Assembly (NCBI RefSeq): GCF_022695595.1
Contig: NZ_CP074380.1
Coordinates: 6,972,501-7,036,500 of the forward strand
DNA: 64,000 nt
From: Streptomyces sp. MST-110588
Lineage (GTDB): Bacteria > Actinomycetota > Actinomycetes > Streptomycetales > Streptomycetaceae
Reading direction: 5' to 3'
The notes below the pieces were generated by a model that saw only the letters and a list, made by a program, of their open reading frames with translations, had not been told where the DNA came from and searched no databases. Below, piece after piece: positions 53,580 to 60,894 of this stretch; the first letter of the stretch is position 1, and each line of letters opens with the position of its first letter. A program made the translations under genes and the position numbers.

Positions 53580-54362
53580 ATGCAGATGGCACGGCGTGGC
53601 GGTATCGAGGGCGGCATCATCGGGGTGACCGCGGTGGCGGTGGTGTCGATGGCGGTGGCCGGGATACTGGCCTTCACCCAGTCCGACACCCCGGCCGACG
53701 CCGATGCCGGGAACGGGCACAAGCCCGAGCACGCACAGCGCCGGGCGCCGCAGGTCAAGGTCGACCCGGAGATCGAGCACGCCTCCGACCGGCCCGGCAA
53801 GAGCCTCAACATCACGATAGACGACGGCCCGGACCCGATCTGGACGCCGAAGGTCCTCCACGTGCTGGAGAAGAACGGCGTCAAGGCCACGTTCTGCATG
53901 ATCGGTCCGCAGGCCCAGGCCAACCCCGACATGGTCAAGAAGGTCGTGGCCGCCGGCCACAAGCTCTGTGACCACACCATGGACCACAACACCGGCATGG
54001 ACCACCGGCCGGAGAGCTACCAGGCCAAGCAGATCATCGACGCCCAGAAGATGATCGAGGCCGCGGCGGGCGGCGCGAAGGTCGAGTACTACCGGGCGCC
54101 CGGCGGCGCCTTCACGCCGTACAGCCGGCGGATCGCCGCGGACCGCGGCATGCGGCCCCTGGGCTGGAACGTGGACAGCAAGGACTTCGAGCGCGGCGGC
54201 GTCGAGTCGATCGTCAACACCGTGCAGCGTGAGATAACTCTCGGGCCGACCGTCCTCTTCCACGACGGCGGCGGCAACCGCGTGCAGACGGTCGAGGCGA
54301 TGGAGCGGCTCCTGCCGTGGATGAAGCAGCAGGGGTACGGCTTCGGCTTCCCCCGGCGCTGA
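53580..54362 (+). CDS. membrane-anchored NodB-type polysaccharide deacetylase
   Basis: This is a 260-residue protein. An N-terminal membrane anchor (GIIGVTAVAVVSMAVAGILA) is followed by a ~40-residue linker and a NodB domain with motif 1 NITIDDGPDP, metal-binding HTMDH (motif 2), motif 3 YYRAPGGAFTPYS and the final motif LFHDGGGNRVQTVEAMERLL. These residues bind zinc and catalyse N- or O-deacetylation of chitin-like or peptidoglycan glycans at the cell surface. ATG 53580 with AGGGA before it; ATG 53586 is an alternative. A strong hairpin follows its end. Confidence 0.9.
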   Translation: MQMARRGGIEGGIIGVTAVAVVSMAVAGILAFTQSDTPADADAGNGHKPEHAQRRAPQVKVDPEIEHASDRPGKSLNITIDDGPDPIWTPKVLHVLEKNGVKATFCMIGPQAQANPDMVKKVVAAGHKLCDHTMDHNTGMDHRPESYQAKQIIDAQKMIEAAAGGAKVEYYRAPGGAFTPYSRRIAADRGMRPLGWNVDSKDFERGGVESIVNTVQREITLGPTVLFHDGGGNRVQTVEAMERLLPWMKQQGYGFGFPRR

Positions 54363-54428
54363 ACCGGGCCGGGCCGACCCGGGGAGCCTGACGGGGGAAA
54401 GGCGGGGAGGGGCGCAGCGCCGGAGCGG

Positions 54429-54485
54429 GTGACCGGCCGCGCGTCCGCTCGGGCCGGAAGTCCGAGCGGACGCGCGGCCGGTCAC
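54429..54485. terminator. 24-bp perfect hairpin between convergent genes
   Basis: Arms 54429-54452 and 54462-54485 (beginning GTGACCGGCCGCGCG) are fully complementary, with a 9-base loop. It sits between the deacetylase and the SsgA-like gene and covers the latter's stop codon, so it should end transcription from both sides. Confidence 0.85.
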
Positions 54486-54895
54486 GCCGCGCCGAAGAGC
54501 TGCGCCAGACCGCCGTCGACGTCCAGGTGCTGCTGCTCCCGGCCCTCGGGCACCGCGTCGTAGGACCGCTCCAGGAAGCGCTCGATGTCCGAGGTGCGCA
54601 TCTGGACCATCGCCACGCCGTCCTCGACGTGGAACTCCAGGACCGTACGCCCCGATCCGAACGGCCGCACCCGTACATCGCCGCTCCCGCACGGCGCCCG
54701 CAGCCCCTCGGAGAGCAGCTCGCGGGCGAAGGCCCAGTCCACCGCGACGCCGTCCAGCGATATCTCCGGGGGGAAGGTGATACGGACGGCGAGCGGGTCG
54801 GCGGGGGCATAGCGCAGCACCGCGGGAACGGCATGCGGGCCGGGTGCGGTCGCGATCAGTCGGACCTGGACGGCTTGGTCGATGACACCCTGCAT
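54482..54895 (-). CDS. SsgA-family sporulation / cell division regulator
   Basis: This 137-residue protein has the SALP pattern: VQVRLIATAPGPHAVPAVLR, YAPADPLAVRITFPPEISLD, VDWAFARELLSEGLRAPCGS and VRVRPFGSGRTVLEFHVEDG. The start at 54895 has AAGGGAG ten bases upstream. SsgA-like proteins, found only in morphologically complex actinomycetes, localise and control septum formation and wall remodelling during sporulation. It is a paralog of the gene at 58243-58655. Confidence 0.93.
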   Translation of the reverse strand: MQGVIDQAVQVRLIATAPGPHAVPAVLRYAPADPLAVRITFPPEISLDGVAVDWAFARELLSEGLRAPCGSGDVRVRPFGSGRTVLEFHVEDGVAMVQMRTSDIERFLERSYDAVPEGREQQHLDVDGGLAQLFGAA

Positions 54896-55096
54896 CGCGG
54901 CTGCTCCCTTGCGCTGTGGGTTGTGGGCACGCTCGTTCTGTAAGACGGTGTGCCCGCGCCGACCGTGCACGCGACAAGGGTGTGATCTATGTCATGCCGA
55001 TGACCCATGAGGTTTCAGTGGCCGAAGAGGCCCATGAGCCGGTAAGAGATGCCGCCTCCGCCGCTCCTCCGCAGTGAAGTCCCTTGCGTCGAACCC

Positions 55097-56650
55097 CTAC
55101 GCGAGGAACTCCTCCAGCATCCCGGGCGTCGCCGCGCAGGCCAGGGACGCCGCGTCGCCCACGGCCACATCCGGGACGCGGTAGCCCTCCTCGCCCGCCG
55201 CCACCGCCGCGGTGAGCGTGACCAGACCCGCCCGCCGGCCGAACGGCGAGCTGGAGAACGTCCAGGCCGCGATCGCCTCCCGCCGCAGCACGAGGGTGTC
55301 CCGGCTGAACGTGCCCGAGCGCACGAGCAGATACGGCCCCTCGATCGTGTGTCCCAGATTGCGGTACGCGTCCCGGGCCAGCCACAGGACGGCGAGCGTG
55401 GACAGCACGCCGTAGATCCAGGCGGCGTGCAGCAGTACGGGAGTCACGGCGGAACCGGGGCCCAGGGCGGCACCGAGAACAAGACCGAGCGCGAGGAGCG
55501 GTACACAGATCGGCACAACGGCGAAGAGCAGCCCGCGCATCCGGCGCCGGCGCAGCGCTACCCGGGGGTGTTTCCGTAGCCGCGGCGTGGGGAAGGGGGA
55601 GCGCAGCACCCCGGAGGCGACCCGCAGTGCCTCCGTACGCGGCGCGGGCGGCAGCAGCGCGCTGCGGCTGCGGTTCTCCTCGCGATCGCCCAGTCCGCCC
55701 GCCACGGCCTGTACGGTCGCTCCGCCGCCGGCCCGCAGCAGCAGCGGCTCGCGCAGCACCACCCCGCGCAGCCGGGCCCGTTCGACGGTGACGGAGCGGG
55801 TGGTGAACAGTCCGCGGCGCACCCGCAGCGTACGGTGATCGGTCCACTCCAGGCGGAAGTTCCACCAGTTCTCGACGTACAGGACGAGCGCCCCGGCCGA
55901 GCCGAGGGCGAGGACGGCCAGCAGCGCCGCCGGGACCGTCAGCCACAGCATGCTGTTGCCGAACTCGGTGAACGCGCGCTGCACGAAAGGCAGTTTCCAC
56001 ACCTCTACGCCCATGCCGTCCAGCACCCGGTAGAGCGACCCGGCCGCGACCAGGACGCCGCCCATGACCCAGAAGGTCAGCGGCGCGTACCGCAGCCAGC
56101 GCCAGTTGACGCGGGCCAGCACCGGGTCCTGGTCCGTGGCCCGGGCGCCGGCCCGGGCCAGCAGTTCGGCGCGCAGCCGCTCGGCGTCGGCGGCGGCCAG
56201 CGCCTCCAGGGACAGCTCGCCGCCACCGCCGCCCGCCGAGCCCGCGGTGCCGGCCCGCAGGACGGCGACGCCCAGCAGCCGGTGCAGCGGGGAGGCCGTC
56301 AGGTCGACCGTACGGATGCGGTGCAGGGGTACGCTGCGCACCCGCCGGGTCAGCAGCCCGGACCGTACGTCGAAGGAGTCGTGGGTGAGCCGGTAGGACG
56401 TACGGGACCAGCGCACCCACCCGATCCCGGTGACCACGGCGAAGGCGCCCGCCAGGCACGCCAGGGTGATCCAGGCCCCGGTGCCGATCCGGCCGCCGGT
56501 GGCCAGTGCGGTCAGGGCCAGCGACCCCAGCGGCGCCCCCATCCACCCGCAGTGCACCAGCAGCGTCCGCGCGTCCAGTCGCCGCCACTCCGCCCGACCG
56601 GGCACGTCCCCACTCCTCACGTCTGCGCCCCTCGCTTCCCCGCCGATCAC
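55097..56650 (-). CDS. PH (YdbT/bPH2)-domain membrane protein
   Basis: This is a 517-residue protein with about six hydrophobic segments in pairs, each pair followed by a bacterial PH domain: SYRLTHDSFDVRSGLLTRRV, RVRRGLFTTRSVTVERARL and YLLVRSGTFSRDTLVLRREA mark the three PH units. HRIRTVDLTASPLHRLLGVA is the family signature. It starts at 56650, overlapping the stop of the smaller PH gene as ATGA. The pair corresponds to YdbS/YdbT-type systems. Function is poorly known; related proteins in Bacillus give resistance to other bacteria's antimicrobials. Confidence 0.88.
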   Translation of the reverse strand: MIGGEARGADVRSGDVPGRAEWRRLDARTLLVHCGWMGAPLGSLALTALATGGRIGTGAWITLACLAGAFAVVTGIGWVRWSRTSYRLTHDSFDVRSGLLTRRVRSVPLHRIRTVDLTASPLHRLLGVAVLRAGTAGSAGGGGGELSLEALAAADAERLRAELLARAGARATDQDPVLARVNWRWLRYAPLTFWVMGGVLVAAGSLYRVLDGMGVEVWKLPFVQRAFTEFGNSMLWLTVPAALLAVLALGSAGALVLYVENWWNFRLEWTDHRTLRVRRGLFTTRSVTVERARLRGVVLREPLLLRAGGGATVQAVAGGLGDREENRSRSALLPPAPRTEALRVASGVLRSPFPTPRLRKHPRVALRRRRMRGLLFAVVPICVPLLALGLVLGAALGPGSAVTPVLLHAAWIYGVLSTLAVLWLARDAYRNLGHTIEGPYLLVRSGTFSRDTLVLRREAIAAWTFSSSPFGRRAGLVTLTAAVAAGEEGYRVPDVAVGDAASLACAATPGMLEEFLA

Positions 56651-57177
56651 GCGGCATCCCCCGGCACGGCCTGCGCGGCCTGTCCGACCCGCCGCGCCAG
56701 CTCCTCGGCGTCGGCGTCGGACAGCCCGGCGATCTTGATGTCACCGGCGGTGGACGCGGTGGTGACGGTGACCGTCGCCAGCCCGTACCGCCGCTGCAAA
56801 GGACCGCGCACGGTGTCCACCGTCTGCACCCGGGACAGCGGCGCGATCCGCCGCTTGTGCCAGAACCAGCCGCTCGCCGCGTACACTGCGCCGCTGCCCA
56901 GTTCCCAGGCGTGTACGGAGTACCGCCGGCGCGGCATGACGAAGAGGTACCCGAGCCCCGGCAGTACCAGCGTGACCATCAGCAACGGCCCGAGCCACGG
57001 CAGCGCGCCGGGGAAGAACAGCACGCTGAGCAGCGCCAGGACGACGGCGGTCAGCAGCATCGGCCCGCTGAGGGTCCAGAACGCCTGGGCGGTCCACCAG
57101 CGGCGGGCGCGGGGATCGACCCGGTGGCGGGGCGGTCGCAGGAGCGGCGGCGCGGCGTGCGCGGGCATGGTCGTCAC
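56647..57177 (-). CDS. PH (YdbS-like) domain membrane protein
   Basis: This is a 176-residue protein with two hydrophobic segments (MLLTAVVLALLSVLFFPGA and WLGPLLMVTLVLPGLGYLFV) and then one bPH domain with WFWHKRRIAPLSRVQTVDTV, RGPLQRRYGLATVTVTTAS, ending GLSDADAEELARRV. GTG 57177, with ATG 57168 as alternative; neither has a strong ribosome site. It is the first gene of the PH pair and divergent from a TetR gene 83 bases away, which may control it. Confidence 0.87.
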   Translation of the reverse strand: MTTMPAHAAPPLLRPPRHRVDPRARRWWTAQAFWTLSGPMLLTAVVLALLSVLFFPGALPWLGPLLMVTLVLPGLGYLFVMPRRRYSVHAWELGSGAVYAASGWFWHKRRIAPLSRVQTVDTVRGPLQRRYGLATVTVTTASTAGDIKIAGLSDADAEELARRVGQAAQAVPGDAA

Positions 57178-57260
57178 CCGTTTTCAAGTCAAATGTATTG
57201 GGACGGCTGTAAGCTATAACAGTACGAGCGACTTGTAAAAACTGAGAGGCAGGAACGCCG

Positions 57261-57914
57261 GTGCCCAAGAAGGTGGACCACGAAGCCAGACGGCAGGAGA
57301 TCGTCGACGCGCTGTGGCGCATCGCCGGCGCCCGTGGCCTGGACGGAGTGAGCCTGCGCGACGTCGCGGCCGAGGCGGACATCTCGCTCGGCCGGCTCCA
57401 GCACTACTTCCGCACCAAGGACGACATGCTGACCTTCGCCTGCCGGCGGGTCAGCCACCTCGCCGAAGAGCGCATCCGCCGGCACCTGGAGGGCCTGGCC
57501 GAAGCCCCCACCCCGTACACCATCCTGCGCACCTGCCTGACCGGGATGCTCCCCCTGGACGACAACAGCCGCACCGGCGCGCTCATCGGCGTCGCCCACT
57601 TCTCCCGCGCCGTCCACGACGAACGCCTCAGCGCCGAGGCCCGCGAGGGCATCCCCAATCTGGCCGCCTTCTTCGCCGACCAGCTCCGCATGGCCGCGAC
57701 CCACGGCGACCTCACCCCCGGCCGCGACCCCGCCACCGAAGCCGAACTCCTGATCAGCCTGGTCGACGGCCTGGGCACCTACACCCTCCTGGGCGTCCAC
57801 AGCCCCGAACGGGCCGTGGACCTTCTCGACGCGTATCTGGAGGGACTTTTCGAAAAGACGGAGAGCGACGGCGGGAAGGCCACGGAGGAGGCCAGGGAGC
57901 CCGTCGCCGGGTGA
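57261..57914 (+). CDS. TetR-family transcriptional regulator
   Basis: This is a 217-residue protein. The N-terminal HTH (about 10-55) has EIVDALWRIAGARGLDGVSL and ISLGRLQHYFRTKDDML. A ligand-binding helical domain follows, with LISLVDGLGTYTLLGVHSPE in the last helices. The GTG at 57261 has AGGA eight bases upstream. It is divergent to the PH-domain operon, and the 83-bp gap is AT-rich with GTAAGCTATAACAGTA, a possible operator. Confidence 0.92.
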   Translation: MPKKVDHEARRQEIVDALWRIAGARGLDGVSLRDVAAEADISLGRLQHYFRTKDDMLTFACRRVSHLAEERIRRHLEGLAEAPTPYTILRTCLTGMLPLDDNSRTGALIGVAHFSRAVHDERLSAEAREGIPNLAAFFADQLRMAATHGDLTPGRDPATEAELLISLVDGLGTYTLLGVHSPERAVDLLDAYLEGLFEKTESDGGKATEEAREPVAG

Positions 57915-58013
57915 GCCGGACCACGAACCGCCCGGTCGGCCGGACGCGCCGGGGCCTCCCGGCGTTCGGGCGCCCCGGCCTCCGGGTGCTCCGGCCTCCC
58001 CGTCCCCGGGCTC

Positions 58014-58231
58014 TCAGCCCCGGAGGAAGGCGAGCACCGCCAGCACCCGGCGGTGGTCGTCCGGCGCCGGCGGCAGATCGAGCTTGTGCAGGATGTTCGC
58101 GATGTGCTTGGCCACCGCGGCCTCCGTGACGACCAGCGCGCGGGCCACGGCCACGTTCGAGCGGCCTTCCGCCATCAGCGCCGGCACCTCGCGCTCCCGC
58201 GGGGTCAGCCGGCCCAGCGGGTCACGGCGTT
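58014..58231 (-). pseudogene. orphan LuxR-type HTH fragment of a response regulator
   Basis: On the minus strand the codons give PLGRLTPREREVPALMAEGR, SNVAVARALVVTEAAVAKHI and ANILHKLDLPPAPDDHRRVL, ending AVLAFLRG and TGA at 58014-58016. This is the complete C-terminal HTH of a NarL-type response regulator, close to the one at 36711, but the receiver domain is missing and the fragment begins 12 bases from the SsgA-like stop. No start codon with a ribosome site is visible. It looks like a deletion or recombination remnant. Confidence 0.8.
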
Positions 58232-58242
58232 GCCGGGTGGGG

Positions 58243-58655
58243 TCAGGCCTGGCGGAGGAGGGCGGCGAGGTCGGCGTCGACGTCGAGGTGGTGGGGTTCG
58301 TGGCCGCGGGCGACCAGGGTGTAGGAGCGGGTCAGGAAGCGGTGCAGGTCGCGGCGGGTGAACTGGACCATGGCCAGTCCGCCTTCGGTGTGGAGTTCCA
58401 TGACCGTGCGGTTCGGGCCGCACGGCCAGATTCGTACGTCACCGGCGCCCGACGGTGCGAGCAGCCCGTCCGCCAGCAGTTCGCGGCCGAAGGTCCAGGT
58501 CACTTCGGCGCCGTCCAGTGAGGCGACGGCCGGGAAGAGGATCTGTACGGCGAAGGGGTCGGTGCGTTCGTAGCGCAGGCGGGCCGGGATCGCCCGCGAC
58601 CGGGGACGGTCGCGATCAGGCGTGCCTGGACGGCATGGTCGATGGCGTGGGGCAT
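58243..58655 (-). pseudogene. second SsgA-family gene, frameshifted
   Basis: The N-terminus (MPHAIDHAVQARLIATVPG) reads in one frame from ATG 58655, and the rest (RAIPARLRYERTDPFAVQIL, then DGAEVTWTFGRELLADGLLA, to HHLDVDADLAALLRQA) in another. The break is at about 58594-58600 in a CCCGCG run, and one added base restores a ~137-residue SsgA-like protein aligned end to end with the one at 54482. A longer frame to 58755 would give a nonsense Arg/Pro-rich N-terminus. Sporulation-related role as for its paralog, if intact in the organism. Confidence 0.8.
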
Positions 58656-58768
58656 CGCCGGCTCCTTGCGTTCGGTGCGGATCCTGGCCTCTTCGTCCAC
58701 TAGGACGGGGGACCCCGGGCGGCCGTGCACAGGAATGATGTGTGACGTGCGTCACTCGGGAAGTGGTT

Positions 58769-59014
58769 TCAGTTGCGGTAGTTCTCGACCTGGGTGGCGG
58801 GGCGCGGGGTGGCCTCGTCGGGGTTCTCGCCGAACTCCGCCTTCGCCCGGCGCTGGCGCAACAGGTCCCAGCAGCGGTCCAGTTCGCGTTCCAGCGCGGT
58901 GAGCCGCTCGCGTTCGGCCGTGCCGTCGGTCGCGCCGTCCGTGATCCGGGCGCGCAGTGCCTTCTCGTCCTCGACCATCGCCGTGATGCGGGAGAGGATC
59001 TCTTGCTGGTCCAT
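58769..59014 (-). CDS. DUF2630 family protein
   Basis: This 81-residue protein reads as a long helix pair (MDQQEILSRITAMVEDEKAL, then LTALERELDRCWDLLRQRRA) followed by EFGENPDEA and VENYRN, the exact plan of the actinobacterial DUF2630 family. The ATG at 59014 has GAGG seven bases upstream. The function is unknown. Confidence 0.9.
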   Translation of the reverse strand: MDQQEILSRITAMVEDEKALRARITDGATDGTAERERLTALERELDRCWDLLRQRRAKAEFGENPDEATPRPATQVENYRN

Positions 59015-59213
59015 GGGTGCCTCGGTGCTTTCGGTGCCCCGTACGGGCTCTCATCAGCACTGTAGGGAGGGCGGCGGGTCGCTGCCAGGCGGCGGGTGGC
59101 CTACCCGTCCCTGGACGGGGCCGGGCGGCTGGACTAGCTTCCAGCGGCATGAGGGGTGTGAGGAGCGCGAGGGGTGCGAGGGGTATGGGGAGTTTGACGA
59201 AGGTGGTGCGGGG

Positions 59214-60287
59214 GTGTCGGCGGCCTTGTGTGTGATGGCGGTCGGGGTCGGGACCGTGTCGCCGGCGGCGGCGGCGCGGCCGGGGGCGGTGGACGGGAGG
59301 GCGCCGGGCGCCGTCAAGGGCGGGTGGCGGCTCACCGACAGCGGGAGCGACGCGCGGCTGCGTGGACTGGCCGCCGTCAGCCGTTCGACCGCCTGGGTGG
59401 CGGGGACCAAGGGGACCGTGCTGCGTACGCGTGATGGCGGCCGGAGCTGGCGCGATGTCTCTCCGCCTGGTGCGCAGGGGCTGGAATTCCGTGACGTCGA
59501 GGCGTTCGACGCCCGGCACGCCGTCGTCCTGGCCATCGGGGAGGGTGAGGCGTCCCGTGTCTTCCGTACGCAGGACGCGGGCGCGACCTGGAGCGAGAGC
59601 TTCCGCAACACCGACCCGCGGGCGTTCTACGACTGCATGACCTTCTTCGACCGGCGGCACGGCATCGCGCTGAGCGATCCCGTCGAGGGGAGGTATCGCA
59701 TCGTGTCCACCGCCGACGGCGGCCGTACCTGGCGCCTCCTGCCCGGCCGCGGCATGCCGGCCGCCCAGCCGGGTGAGGCGTCCTTCGCCGCCAGTGGTCA
59801 GTGCCTGGTCAGCTCCGGGCCGCGGGACGCCTGGATCGCCACCGGCGGCGCAGCCGCCTCCCGCGTCCTGCACTCCTCCGACCGCGGCCGTACGTGGACC
59901 GTCGCCGCCACCCCGGTCCCGGCGGGCGACCCGGCGCGCGGCGTCTTCGGCCTCGCCTTCCGCGACACCGCGCACGGCATCGCCGTCGGCGGCGACTACC
60001 GCCCCGGGCAGCCCTCGCCCCGGGCGGCGGCGGTCAGCGGGGACGGCGGCACTTCCTGGGCCGCGGCCACGGCGCCGCCGAAGGAATACCGCTCCGGGGT
60101 GGCCTGGCTGCCGCACTCGCGCCGGCTCGCCCTCGCCGTGGGACCCACCGGCAGCGACCTGACCTTCGACGGCGGGCGTACCTGGCACACCTTCGACACC
60201 GGCTCGTACGACACCGTCGACTGTGCCCCGGACCTCGGATGCTGGGCCGCGGGGGAGAAGGGGCGCATCGCCCGGCTGGGAGGATGA
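59214..60287 (+). CDS. secreted YCF48 / sialidase-like beta-propeller protein
   Basis: This 357-residue protein consists of repeated beta-propeller blades with Asp-box-like turns: VLRTRDGGRSWRDVS, RTQDAGATWSE, STADGGRTWRLL, HSSDRGRTWTVAA, SGDGGTSWAA, FDGGRTWHTF. The fold is that of YCF48/Hcf136 and sialidase-like oxidoreductases in streptomycetes. The frame starts at GTG 59214 and has only a short hydrophobic lead. One added G in the GGGGG run at 59210-59214 would join MGSLTKVVRG (ATG 59185) to VSAALCVMAVGVGTVSPAAA and make a textbook signal peptide, so the true start is probably 59185 with a missed base. Confidence 0.82.
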   Translation: MSAALCVMAVGVGTVSPAAAARPGAVDGRAPGAVKGGWRLTDSGSDARLRGLAAVSRSTAWVAGTKGTVLRTRDGGRSWRDVSPPGAQGLEFRDVEAFDARHAVVLAIGEGEASRVFRTQDAGATWSESFRNTDPRAFYDCMTFFDRRHGIALSDPVEGRYRIVSTADGGRTWRLLPGRGMPAAQPGEASFAASGQCLVSSGPRDAWIATGGAAASRVLHSSDRGRTWTVAATPVPAGDPARGVFGLAFRDTAHGIAVGGDYRPGQPSPRAAAVSGDGGTSWAAATAPPKEYRSGVAWLPHSRRLALAVGPTGSDLTFDGGRTWHTFDTGSYDTVDCAPDLGCWAAGEKGRIARLGG

Positions 60288-60341
60288 GGGAAGGCGAGGG
60301 ATGCTGTGGCAGGCCGGGAGGCAGGTCGGTCCGGGGGCCGG

Positions 60342-60854
60342 TCAGTCCAGGAGGCTGCCGAGGCGGCCCTCCAGGACGACCAGCAACTCGCCCAGGTCTT
60401 CGGAGAGTTGGTCCCGCCGCTGGGTGTCGATGCCGCTCAGCAGCGTGGCCTCGTAACGCAACTGCTCGGGCAGCAGCCGGTCGATGATCTCGCGGCCCTC
60501 CTCGGTGAGGGAGAGGTGGGAGACGCGGCGGTCCCGCTCGTCGGGCCGCCGCGCCACCAGTCCGCGGGTCTCCAACTGCCGTACGCGCTTGGTGACCGCC
60601 GCTCCGGACGCGAAGGTCTCGCGGGCGATCCGGCCGGGCGTCAGCTCGCGGTCCATCCTCCGCAGCGTCCCGAGGATGTCGAATTCGGGGCGGGTCAGCC
60701 CCACGCGCCGCAGCGGGGCGTCGGCGGCCTGCTGCAGCAGCGCGGAGCAGCGGTTGAGCCGCCCGATCACCGCCATCGGGCCGGTGTCCAGCCCGGGATG
60801 GACCTGCTGCCACTGGCGCAGCACCCCGGCGACGATGTCCTCGGCCACGCGCAC
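60342..60854 (-). CDS. MarR-family transcriptional regulator
   Basis: This is a 170-residue winged-helix protein: LRRVGLTRPEFDILGTLRRM, then ITRETFASGAAVTKRVRQLE-type recognition helix (here PGRIARETFASGAAVTKRVR) and the wing DERDRRVSHLSLTEEGREII. GTG 60854 has AAGGAAG just upstream; GTG 60848 is an alternative. It follows the FUSC exporter gene by 40 bases in the same direction, a common regulator/exporter pairing, so it probably represses the pair in response to an aromatic compound. Confidence 0.9.
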   Translation of the reverse strand: MRVAEDIVAGVLRQWQQVHPGLDTGPMAVIGRLNRCSALLQQAADAPLRRVGLTRPEFDILGTLRRMDRELTPGRIARETFASGAAVTKRVRQLETRGLVARRPDERDRRVSHLSLTEEGREIIDRLLPEQLRYEATLLSGIDTQRRDQLSEDLGELLVVLEGRLGSLLD

Positions 60855-60894
60855 CTTCTTCCTTGGAATTCCTCGCGAAAACCGCCGTACGGGG

